DNA from: an uncultured Bacilli bacterium
GTDB lineage: Bacteria; Bacillota_I; Bacilli_A; RF39; UBA660
Length of the DNA stretch: 5,616 nucleotides
NCBI GenBank assembly: GCA_947853365.1
Contig: CANTWQ010000009.1
Location: 1 to 5,616, forward strand
Direction of reading: 5' to 3'
Part shown: positions 1-5,549 of the stretch, piece by piece
Numbering within the stretch: the first letter of the stretch is position 1
Layout of the letters: each line of letters begins with the position of its first letter
Translations under genes and position numbers: made by a program
The notes under the pieces: generated by a model
What the model saw: only the letters and a program-made list of their open reading frames with translations
Databases searched by the model: none
Told to the model about the DNA's origin: nothing

Positions 1-1058
1 ACACGCAATTGTTTGTCAGTCGGTTAATGGGTATTATGATGCCGACGATGATGTTTACGATGAATGCAATCTGTGTCTTAATCGTATGGCGGGGATCCTA
101 TGGTATTAACGATGGTATCATGCAAGTAGGAGATCTTTTAGCCTTCATTCAATATACGATGCAAATCGTTATGGCATTCTTGATGATTTCAATGTTTTCG
201 ATTATGTTACCAAGAGCAAACGTTTCGATTGGCCGGATTGCTGAAGTATTAAATACGGAACCTGCAGTGAAAGATCCAGAAAATCCAAAATCGTTTGGTC
301 GTCGTGTGCAAGGACTAGTCGAATTTAAAAATGTTAGTTTCCAATACCCTGATAGCGATGAAAATGTCTTAACGGATATTACCTTTACCGCTGAACCAGG
401 AACAACGACAGCCTTTATTGGTAGTACCGGAAGCGGAAAGAGTACGTTAATCAATTTGATTCCTCGTTTGTATGACGTTACCAAAGGTGAAATCTTAATT
501 GATGGAGTCAATATCAAAGATGTTCGCTTGCACGATTTACATGATAAAATTGGCTTTGTGCCACAAAAAGGTGTTCTTTTCTCGGGAACGATTGCCTCTA
601 ACATTCTCTATGGTAACCCTGACGGAACAGAAGAAGAAATGAAGAAAGCAGCATCGATTGCTCAAGCAACATCCTTTATTGAAGAAAAAGATAAGAAGTA
701 CAATAGTCCGATTTCTCAAGGCGGAACCAACGTATCCGGTGGGCAAAAGCAACGGTTATCGATTGCCAGAGCAATTGCTTCTCATCCAGAGATCTATGTT
801 TTTGACGATAGTTTCTCAGCGTTGGACTTCAAAACAGATGCCGAACTTAGAAAAGCCTTATACAAAGAAATTGATGGGGCAACCATCTTTATCGTCGCCC
901 AACGGGTAAGTACCATTATGCATGCCGATCAAATTCTCGTCTTAGATGAAGGAAAAGTGGTTGGAAAAGGTACGCATGAAGAATTATTGAAAAATTGTGA
1001 TGTTTATCGTGAAATTGCCGAAAGTCAATTGTCAAAGGAGGAGTTAACCAATGAGTAA
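1..1058 (+). CDS. Heterodimeric ABC exporter, degenerate-site subunit (5' end missing)
   Basis: This is the C-terminal part of a half-size ABC exporter (membrane domain fused to ATPase domain) that would pump a hydrophobic drug, lipid or peptide out of the cell. The frame is open through the left edge (codons from base 3). The TTG at 9 is unlikely to be the start, because no ribosome binding site precedes it and the first four membrane helices are absent. Counting the codon at 9 as residue 1, helices 5 and 6 lie near 8-28 and 41-66 and the ATPase domain runs from about 103 to the end. Walker A is GSTGSGKST (138-146), the Q-loop Gln is 186, and the signature VSGGQKQR (242-249) is intact. Walker B reads IYVFDDS (262-268), with Asp267 where the catalytic Glu should be, and the switch His is replaced by Gln298 (AQR). 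In this family such a subunit pairs with a catalytically intact partner, here the next gene. Family assignment is very secure; the substrate is unknown. Confidence 0.95.
   Translation, partial: TQLFVSRLMGIMMPTMMFTMNAICVLIVWRGSYGINDGIMQVGDLLAFIQYTMQIVMAFLMISMFSIMLPRANVSIGRIAEVLNTEPAVKDPENPKSFGRRVQGLVEFKNVSFQYPDSDENVLTDITFTAEPGTTTAFIGSTGSGKSTLINLIPRLYDVTKGEILIDGVNIKDVRLHDLHDKIGFVPQKGVLFSGTIASNILYGNPDGTEEEMKKAASIAQATSFIEEKDKKYNSPISQGGTNVSGGQKQRLSIARAIASHPEIYVFDDSFSALDFKTDAELRKALYKEIDGATIFIVAQRVSTIMHADQILVLDEGKVVGKGTHEELLKNCDVYREIAESQLSKEELTNE
1034..1043 (+). promoter_or_regulatory. Ribosome binding site of the second ABC subunit
   Basis: AAAGGAGGAG lies inside the last codons of the upstream ABC gene, 7 nt before the ATG at 1051. 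It fixes that start and makes the two genes overlap by 8 bp (1051-1058). This supports translational coupling and matched production of the two halves of a heterodimer. Confidence 0.9.
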
Positions 1059-2901
1059 AGAAAAAATCAATCACGCTCCTAGACGAGGCGGACCAGGAGG
1101 AAATAGCGCGATGATGGGGGAAAAAGCCAAAGATTTCAAAGGCACGATGAAGAGCTTATTTCGTTATTTATCAACGTATAAAATTGCTATTTTCCTTGTC
1201 ATTCTCTTTTCCATTGGAAGTGCCATTTTCTCTATTATTGGACCAAAAGTATTAGGACGTGCCACGACTGAAATCTATAATGGTTTAATCGGAAAAGTGT
1301 TAGGAACATCGGCCGGTATCGATTTTGAAAAGATCGCGGGCATTTTAATGACATTGTTAGGACTTTACTTAATCAGTATGTTCTTCTCTTATATCCAAAC
1401 TTGGATTATGTCAGGAGTGACACAAAAATTAACCTATCGGTTACGAAAAGAAATATCGGAAAAAATCAATCGCATTCCATTAAAATACTTTGAATCTCGT
1501 ACCACCGGTGAAGTGTTATCACGTGTTACGAACGATGTCGATACGATGAGCCAAAACTTAGATCAAAGTGTAACACAAGTTGTGTCATCGATGACGCTGT
1601 TGATCGGCATTTTAGTGATGATGTTTTCCATCAATGTAACGATGACTTTGATTACATTATTGATTATTCCGCTTGCCTTATTTTTGATTACATTCGTTGT
1701 AAAACACTCACAAAAATACTTCCTTGCCCAACAAGAATATCTAGGACATGTCAATGGTCAAGTCGAAGAAGTATACGGAGGACACGATATTGTATCGATG
1801 TTTAACCGCGAACAAAAGTCATTGGAAGAATTTCGTGTCAATAATAATGTTTTGTATCGTACCGCTTGGAAGAGTCAATTCTTCTCTAGCTTGATGCATC
1901 CAATTATTACGTTTATTGGTAATATAGGTTATGTTTTGGTATCCATTTTAGGAGGATACATGGTTATCAAGAATAGAATTGAAGTAGGAGATATTTTGTC
2001 ATTCACACAATATACCAGACAATTCATGAATCCAATTACGCAAATTGCGCAAATCATGAACCTTTTGCAATCGATGGCTGCCGCTGGAGAACGAGTCTTT
2101 GAATTCTTAAATGCGGAAGAAGAAGTGCCAGATACGAAAACACCAGCCGATCCAAGTAGAATGGAAGGAAATGTCACCTTCGAACATGTTCAATTTGGTT
2201 ATAACGACAATCAAATTATCATTCATGATTTCAATACGAGTGTCAAAAAAGGGCAGAAAATTGCCATTGTTGGTCCGACGGGTGCCGGAAAAACGACGAT
2301 GGTAAAACTGTTAATGCGTTTCTATGATGTCACTAAAGGAAGCATTAAGGTCGATGGTGTCGATATCCGTGATTATAAACGCGATGAATTACGAAGCCAA
2401 TTTGGAATGGTCCTCCAGGATACATGGTTATATTCTGATACGGTCCGTGAAAATATTCGGTATGGAAAATTAGATGCCAGCGATGAAGAAGTCGAAGATG
2501 CTGCCATTGCGGCCCATGTGGATCACTTTATTCGAACACTACCAGATGGATATGATATGGTAATTAACGAAGAAAGCGACAATATTTCTCAAGGTCAAAA
2601 ACAATTGTTGACAATTGCTCGTGTGATTTTAAAAGATCCAAAAATTTTAATTTTAGACGAAGCAACTTCATCTGTCGATACCAGAACAGAAATCTTGATT
2701 CAAGAAGCTATGGATCATTTGATGGAAGGCAGGACATCATTTATCATTGCCCATCGTTTATCGACGATTAAAAATGCCGATTTGATCTTAGTCATGAAAG
2801 ATGGCGATATTGTCGAACAAGGGACCCATGAATCTTTGCTAGAAAAAAATGGATTCTATGCAAATCTATATAATTCACAATTTGATACAGTAGAAGAGTA
2901 A
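1051..2901 (+). CDS. Heterodimeric ABC exporter, catalytic-site subunit
   Basis: This complete 616-residue half-transporter is the expected partner of the upstream gene. A polar, Gly/Pro-rich leader (RRGGPGG at 11-17, then GEKAKDFKGT) precedes six membrane helices near 45-67, 95-120, 180-195, 196-217, 285-306 and 311-337. The ATPase domain follows from about 372. It has Walker A GPTGAGKTT (408-416), Q-loop Gln456, Walker B ILILDE (532-537) with catalytic Glu537, D-loop SSVD, and switch His568 (AHRLSTI). The signature is degenerate, reading ISQGQKQL (512-519) instead of LSGGQxxR. In such heterodimers each ATP site uses Walker A/B of one subunit and the signature of the other. The intact Walker site here therefore faces the intact VSGGQ upstream, and the weak SQGQ faces the Asp/Gln site, leaving one hydrolytic and one mainly ATP-binding site. 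BmrCD, LmrCD and TM287/288 are the known models. Multidrug export is the usual annotation, but the substrate cannot be read from sequence. Confidence 0.96.
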   Translation: MSKEKINHAPRRGGPGGNSAMMGEKAKDFKGTMKSLFRYLSTYKIAIFLVILFSIGSAIFSIIGPKVLGRATTEIYNGLIGKVLGTSAGIDFEKIAGILMTLLGLYLISMFFSYIQTWIMSGVTQKLTYRLRKEISEKINRIPLKYFESRTTGEVLSRVTNDVDTMSQNLDQSVTQVVSSMTLLIGILVMMFSINVTMTLITLLIIPLALFLITFVVKHSQKYFLAQQEYLGHVNGQVEEVYGGHDIVSMFNREQKSLEEFRVNNNVLYRTAWKSQFFSSLMHPIITFIGNIGYVLVSILGGYMVIKNRIEVGDILSFTQYTRQFMNPITQIAQIMNLLQSMAAAGERVFEFLNAEEEVPDTKTPADPSRMEGNVTFEHVQFGYNDNQIIIHDFNTSVKKGQKIAIVGPTGAGKTTMVKLLMRFYDVTKGSIKVDGVDIRDYKRDELRSQFGMVLQDTWLYSDTVRENIRYGKLDASDEEVEDAAIAAHVDHFIRTLPDGYDMVINEESDNISQGQKQLLTIARVILKDPKILILDEATSSVDTRTEILIQEAMDHLMEGRTSFIIAHRLSTIKNADLILVMKDGDIVEQGTHESLLEKNGFYANLYNSQFDTVEE

Positions 2902-2918
2902 CATCTTCTACTTTTTTT
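2889..2918 (+). terminator. Intrinsic terminator of the ABC exporter operon
   Basis: A 9-bp perfect stem, AGTAGAAGA (2889-2897) with TCTTCTACT (2904-2912), has a 6-nt loop and runs into a T tract ending at 2918. The TAA stop (2899-2901) lies in the loop. The hairpin has no U tract when read on the other strand, so it serves the + strand genes. Confidence 0.9.
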
Positions 2919-2922
2919 CACG

Positions 2923-2948
2923 AAAAAAACGCTTCTTGATCAAGCGTT
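2923..2948 (-). terminator. Intrinsic terminator of the TIGR04086 gene
   Basis: Read on the - strand, AACGCTT (2948-2942) pairs with AAGCGTT (2934-2928) around a 7-nt loop, and the stem runs into a seven-T tract (A at 2923-2929 on +). The stem overlaps the TAA stop (2949-2947) of the - strand gene. On the + strand a T7 run (2957-2963) begins 8 nt past the stem, so it may also act weakly as a backup terminator for the ABC operon. Confidence 0.85.
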
Positions 2949-3318
2949 AAGTGTTCTTTTTTTCTTTAAAATTGATACCAATCATTCCTCCCAATACCGC
3001 TGGTAGAAAAGAAATGAGCAAAAATAAACCTTCAGTGAGAGAAAAAGAAAAGCGGTTGCAAAATAATTGTATGATAATCATGAACAATAAATAGATCGCT
3101 CCAAATTTCATCCCTTCTAAAAAACCCTTTTCTTCGCTACGCCTTCCAATATAAAAACTACCACCAAAGATACCCAAAATAGTAAGCACAATTTTGAACC
3201 ACTGAACAAAAGATAATGATACGAAATCAAAATAATAGAATAAAGTAAGAAGAAGACCCATGATGATTAGAAATCCCAAAGTAATCCCAAGTCCAATGAG
3301 ATATTGTACACATTTCAT
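2947..3318 (-). CDS. TIGR04086 / DUF3792 (YrzE-like) membrane protein
   Basis: This 123-residue, four-helix integral membrane protein has helices near 6-30, 38-58, 68-88 and 96-116. The family hallmarks are visible: a Gly-rich helix ending in a basic/acidic turn (GGSFYIGRRSEEKGFLEGMKFG, about 52-73) and a C-terminal LGGMIGINFKEKK. Length and topology match TIGR04086 (DUF3792), the Firmicutes family that includes B. subtilis YrzE. No biochemical function is established for it to my knowledge, and it carries no catalytic motif. The start is chosen because AGAGGTG (3329-3323 on the - strand) sits about 4 nt upstream of the ATG. It is transcribed away from the yetF-like gene and ends in its own terminator against the ABC operon. 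From memory, TIGR04086 and DUF421 genes are neighbours in several Clostridia, so the pairing here may be an old arrangement. Confidence is good for the family and absent for the role. Confidence 0.85.
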   Translation of the reverse strand: MKCVQYLIGLGITLGFLIIMGLLLTLFYYFDFVSLSFVQWFKIVLTILGIFGGSFYIGRRSEEKGFLEGMKFGAIYLLFMIIIQLFCNRFSFSLTEGLFLLISFLPAVLGGMIGINFKEKKNT

Positions 3319-3391
3319 AATTCACCTCTAATTCATTTTATGAGGAGAATAAAAAATAATACCAAGAACCATAATGATAATAGGTGATACA
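3319..3391. promoter_or_regulatory. Divergent intergenic region with candidate promoters for both flanking genes
   Basis: These 73 bp must drive both the TIGR04086 gene (-) and the yetF-like gene (+). The best + candidate is TTCATT (3332-3337), 17 bp, AATAAT (3355-3360); its -35 is weak (3 of 6 consensus bases) and its -10 good (5 of 6). The best - candidate is TTGGTA (3365-3360), 19 bp, TAAAAT (3340-3335), whose spacer is long. The - strand -10 overlaps the + strand -35, so polymerases at the two promoters would compete if both are real. No clear operator palindrome is seen. Both calls are tentative. Confidence 0.35.
3382..3387 (+). promoter_or_regulatory. Ribosome binding site that decides the yetF-like start
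   Basis: AGGTGA lies 4 nt before the ATG at 3392. This is the 3' part of the full AAGGAGGTGA consensus, so the short gap is normal. The in-frame ATG at 3374 has no such site and would place this one inside the coding region. The same AGGTGA-N4-ATG layout precedes the GerM-like gene at 4549. Confidence 0.8.
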
Positions 3392-4045
3392 ATGGAATAT
3401 ATAACAGTTTTATTGAGAACGCTTATTTTCTATACATTGATTACGCTCATTTATCGTGTGATGGGTAAAAGAGAAGTGGGGCAGTTAGGAGTTGTCGATT
3501 TGACGGTCTCCATTTTAATTGCCGAATTGGCAGCTATTTCGATAGAAAACCACGAAGAGGCCATTTGGTTATCGATTTTACCAATGCTATTACTCGCAGG
3601 CATTGAAATCCTTTTGGCTTATATTTCCCTAAAATCTAGTAAAGTAAGAGATCTCTTTGATGGAAAACCATCGGTGATTATTAACCGTGGTATTATCAAT
3701 TTTAAAGAAATGATAAAACAGCGATATAATGTAGACGATCTATTAACACAGTTACGCCAACAAAAAATCAAATCGATCGAATCCGTCGATTATGCGATTT
3801 TAGAAACATCTGGGAAATTATCCATTTTTGAAAAAAGTAAATCGGTACATGGCGATTATCCATTACCCCTTATTTTGGACGGGAAAATTCAATATGACAC
3901 ATTAAAACAACTCAAGAAAGATAAAAAATGGTTGGATCATCTGTTAGAAAAAGAACATGTTACTCGCGAAGAAGTCTTTTATGGTTTCTGGAAAGACAAA
4001 GCACTTTATATGATCCGTATGAAAGATTTGCAAGATGTGGATTGA
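3392..4045 (+). CDS. yetF: YetF-like DUF421 membrane protein
   Basis: This 217-residue protein belongs to the DUF421 (PF04239) family of B. subtilis YetF and E. coli YcaP. Three N-terminal helices lie near 4-23, 34-53 and 58-79, followed by a cytoplasmic alpha/beta domain. Family fingerprints are plain: YRVMGKREVGQL (21-32), the helix-2 block DLTVSILIAELAAISIEN (36-53), the GKPSVIINRG strand pair (91-100), RYNVDDLLTQLR (111-122) and YAILETSGKLSIF (134-146). The B. subtilis homologues are reported to be spore membrane components and the soluble domain has been crystallised, but no enzymatic role is firmly established. The start at 3392 is preferred over an in-frame ATG at 3374 because AGGTGA (3382-3387) precedes it and the family typically begins with a short Met-acidic-aromatic stretch before helix 1. 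It diverges from the TIGR04086 gene. The stop is TGA. The symbol is by family resemblance, not proven orthology. Confidence 0.93.
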   Translation: MEYITVLLRTLIFYTLITLIYRVMGKREVGQLGVVDLTVSILIAELAAISIENHEEAIWLSILPMLLLAGIEILLAYISLKSSKVRDLFDGKPSVIINRGIINFKEMIKQRYNVDDLLTQLRQQKIKSIESVDYAILETSGKLSIFEKSKSVHGDYPLPLILDGKIQYDTLKQLKKDKKWLDHLLEKEHVTREEVFYGFWKDKALYMIRMKDLQDVD

Positions 4046-4070
4046 TTCTAATGAAAAAAAATGATATTCT
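4042..4070 (+). promoter_or_regulatory. Candidate sigma-A promoter for the small membrane protein
   Basis: TTGATT (4042-4047) and TATTCT (4065-4070) are separated by 17 bp, with a TG at 4062-4063 giving an extended -10. The -35 overlaps the TGA stop of the yetF-like gene. The expected start point near 4077 leaves a leader of about 20 nt before the ATG at 4096. No terminator is seen after the yetF-like gene, so read-through could also supply transcript. A small inverted repeat, ATTCTA (4066-4071) with TAGAAT (4076-4081), overlaps the -10; it lacks a T tract. Confidence 0.5.
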
Positions 4071-4095
4071 ATTAGTAGAATAGGAAGTGGGTAAC

Positions 4096-4455
4096 ATGTA
4101 TTTTGCTATTATCTATTGCATCACCGCAATTATTCCAATGATCATCTTTTTTCATTGCTTTCATACCATTGATAAAAGAATTCGTAATTGTCGCTTGCGA
4201 TATGCAATTCCAAGTATCATTAGTATCATTTATGATGGCGTAATTATCTATTTGGTATTAAGTAAAAAAGTAACCAATGATACACCCAATCCATGGATTA
4301 CTTATGCACCACTAATCATTACCATTTTGGCATTACTGTTTTATCAACTTCGAAAGAAAACAGAACGTCGAATTGAAGCTGATATTTTAAAAGAGAGTGC
4401 CGTTGATGTGATGGATTTAAGAAATCATCATAGTGGTAATCGCATTGAATTTTAA
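4096..4455 (+). CDS. Small three-helix membrane protein, unrecognised family
   Basis: I do not recognise this 119-residue protein. Three hydrophobic segments lie near residues 2-22, 37-55 and 68-85. The loop at 26-35 is strongly basic (DKRIRNCRLR) and another basic cluster, RKKTERR (86-92), follows helix 3. By the positive-inside rule this puts the N-terminus outside and the roughly 34-residue polar tail inside. The tail (EADILKESAVDVMDLRNHHSGNRIEF) has no metal-binding or catalytic pattern that I can name. The ATG at 4096 is preferred to an in-frame GTG at 4087, because AGGAAG (4082-4087) is 8 nt before the ATG but would overlap the GTG. It follows the yetF-like gene by 50 bp. In some Clostridia a DUF4363 protein is recalled downstream of DUF421; this one does not look like it, having three helices rather than one. 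Its codons and composition resemble its neighbours, so it is probably a genuine lineage-restricted gene. Confidence 0.75.
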   Translation: MYFAIIYCITAIIPMIIFFHCFHTIDKRIRNCRLRYAIPSIISIIYDGVIIYLVLSKKVTNDTPNPWITYAPLIITILALLFYQLRKKTERRIEADILKESAVDVMDLRNHHSGNRIEF

Positions 4456-4457
4456 AA

Positions 4458-4517
4458 ATACCAAAAATAAAAAGAAAGCTTTTTGTGAAGGGGCTTTTTT
4501 CTTTGGTATCATTTTTT
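4458..4517 (+). terminator. Nested intrinsic terminator after the small membrane protein
   Basis: An inner hairpin pairs AAAGCTTTTT (4475-4484) with AAGGGGCTTT (4488-4497) around GTG. It has ten pairs, three of them G-U in RNA, and runs into T residues at 4498-4504 broken by one C. An outer 8-bp perfect stem, ATACCAAA (4458-4465) with TTTGGTAT (4502-4509), encloses it and is followed by a T6 run (4512-4517). Either stem could end transcription, and together they would make a long closed structure. The inner hairpin is the more canonical. Confidence 0.8.
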
Positions 4518-4533
4518 ATTCTTTTCATAAGAT
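4503..4533 (+). promoter_or_regulatory. Candidate promoter of the GerM-like gene
   Basis: TTGGTA (4503-4508) and CATAAG (4526-4531) are 17 bp apart, each matching four of six sigma-A consensus bases. The same -10 area reads CATAAGAT, which also partly resembles the sigma-E type CATAcA-T element, as might be expected for a gerM homologue. The -35 overlaps the outer arm of the upstream terminator. The two readings cannot be separated by eye. Confidence 0.3.
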
Positions 4534-4538
4534 GAATT

Positions 4539-4544
4539 AGGTGA
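4539..4544 (+). promoter_or_regulatory. Ribosome binding site of the GerM-like gene
   Basis: AGGTGA lies 4 nt before the ATG at 4549, the same layout as the site before the yetF-like gene. It supports this ATG as the start of the MLKKKALQK leader. Confidence 0.75.
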
Positions 4545-4548
4545 TTTC

Positions 4549-5511
4549 ATGTTAAAGAAAAAGGCTCTACAAAAAATATTACTTACGACATTTACTGTTT
4601 TTTTACTGATGGTTGTCTATTTTTTGCCAACCAAAGATGATTTAGAACCAGAAAAATTAGATGTTGATTATACCGTCGAATATGTCGATAAATTAGATAC
4701 CCATGCGGTTTATCTGTTAGGTAACAATCGTTTGTTAGTCAAGACATCTTTGATGTTAGAGGGGAATCATACGCTAGAAAAAATTGCCAGCCTGATTCGT
4801 GCCTTGACAATCAATTCGGGTTTTCCTTTGCCGGATGGGCTTACGGGCATTTTATCTGAAAAAACCAAACTATTACATAGTTCGTTAGAACAAGGTGTTT
4901 TAACATTGGACTTTAATGATGCCTTTTTAGAAATTGATCGATCGTTAGAAGAACGAATGGTGGAAGCAATTGTCTATAGTGTTACGTCATTTCCTGATAT
5001 TACTTCCGTTATGATCCAAGTAAACGGAAGCCCTTTGACAAAACTACCTCAAACAGGTAAAATCTTACCGGAAAAACTTACTAGAGATTTTGGAATCAAC
5101 AAGGTTTATGAATATACAGCTCTTGATGGGATCAAAAAAGTTTCTATTTCTTATCTAACATTGGTAGATGATACCTATTATGTTGTTCCTGTTACGAAAT
5201 ATGTGAATGATACAAGAGAAAAAATTCAAATTATTGTTGAAAATTTATCGAGTAATTATATTTATCAACCAAATTTAACAAGTTTTTTAGATCAAGATGC
5301 CGAACTGTTGAATTATCAATTGATAGACTCTGATGCAACGATGATTCTTGATTTCAATGATTGTTTGTTTGATAGCAACAATCAAGTGTTAGAAGAAGTC
5401 ATTTATACGGTTGCTAGTTCTGTATTTGATAATTATGATGTAGAAGAGGTATCTTTTCGTGTAAATGATGTAGAAGTTGCAAAAAAATACAAAAAAGATA
5501 TTGAATCATAA
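4549..5511 (+). CDS. gerM: GerM-like protein with two GerMN domains, membrane-anchored
   Basis: This 320-residue protein resembles GerM (GerMN, PF10646), which in B. subtilis is a sporulation and germination protein exported to the space around the forespore. A basic N-terminus (LKKKALQK) and one hydrophobic helix (about 10-26) form an uncleaved signal anchor. No Cys follows, so the lipobox of B. subtilis GerM is missing. Two tandem domains follow, about 51-165 and 185-315. The first shows VYLLGNNRLLVKTSLML, a helix (LEKIASLIRALT), a TKLL turn, the core strand LTLDFNDAF (118-126) and ITSVMIQVNGSPL. The second repeats the plan with ILDFNDCLF (266-274) and VEEVSFRVNDVEV. The DFND motif in both copies is the clearest sign of internal duplication. 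The domain is thought to be structural or binding rather than enzymatic. The gene stands alone between a terminator and a tRNA promoter. The family is secure; a role in spores depends on the host making them. The symbol is by domain resemblance. Confidence 0.85.
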   Translation: MLKKKALQKILLTTFTVFLLMVVYFLPTKDDLEPEKLDVDYTVEYVDKLDTHAVYLLGNNRLLVKTSLMLEGNHTLEKIASLIRALTINSGFPLPDGLTGILSEKTKLLHSSLEQGVLTLDFNDAFLEIDRSLEERMVEAIVYSVTSFPDITSVMIQVNGSPLTKLPQTGKILPEKLTRDFGINKVYEYTALDGIKKVSISYLTLVDDTYYVVPVTKYVNDTREKIQIIVENLSSNYIYQPNLTSFLDQDAELLNYQLIDSDATMILDFNDCLFDSNNQVLEEVIYTVASSVFDNYDVEEVSFRVNDVEVAKKYKKDIES

Positions 5512-5529
5512 TCAAAAATCATGTATAAT
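5501..5529 (+). promoter_or_regulatory. Strong sigma-A promoter of tRNA-Arg
   Basis: TTGAAT (5501-5506), 17 bp, then a perfect TATAAT (5524-5529). The -35 is inside the last codons of the GerM-like gene and the spacer covers its TAA stop (5509-5511). Transcription should begin near 5536, leaving a leader of about 14 nt before the mature tRNA. Spacing and -10 are ideal for a stable-RNA promoter. Confidence 0.85.
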
Positions 5530-5548
5530 CAACATTATCAGTTGATTA
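5526..5548. repeat. 8-bp inverted repeat between the tRNA -10 box and the tRNA
   Basis: TAATCAAC (5526-5533) and GTTGATTA (5541-5548) are perfect complements separated by 7 nt. The left arm overlaps the -10 box and the right arm ends one base before the tRNA. A third related copy, ATAATCAA, occurs at 5508-5515, so the copies start at 5508, 5525 and 5542, 17 bp apart. It could be an operator or chance in AT-rich DNA. Confidence 0.5.
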
Positions 5549-5549
5549 C

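Noticed and set aside
9..11. TTG at base 9 as the true start of the first ABC gene
   Set aside because: The frame stays open to the left edge, no ribosome site is present, and a half-transporter needs about 230 more N-terminal residues. It is a window-edge truncation, not a short gene.
149..752. Open frames on the - strand opposite the first ABC gene (149-604 and 537-752)
   Set aside because: They lie wholly within the coding region of a clear ABC ATPase domain, show no family resemblance and have no good ribosome site. They are antisense shadows.
658..909. An 83-residue + strand frame inside the first ABC gene
   Set aside because: It is out of frame with conserved Walker B and signature motifs that account for the same bases.
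1563..2305. Short frames on both strands inside the second ABC gene
   Set aside because: They are shadows of the membrane domain and early ATPase domain, with no start signals or recognisable motifs.
2935..2944. Perfect 10-bp palindrome CTTGATCAAG between the convergent genes
   Set aside because: It is explained as the loop and inner stem of the - strand terminator and has no spacing for a separate hairpin.
3319..3335. Direct repeat AATTCA (3319-3324 and 3330-3335), 11 bp apart, near the TIGR04086 start
   Set aside because: Six AT-rich bases repeated once is expected by chance, and it straddles the ribosome site rather than a promoter.
4319..4528. A 69-residue - strand frame over the end of the small membrane protein and its terminator
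   Set aside because: It would run through the terminator hairpin, lacks a convincing ribosome site and its sequence resembles no family I know.
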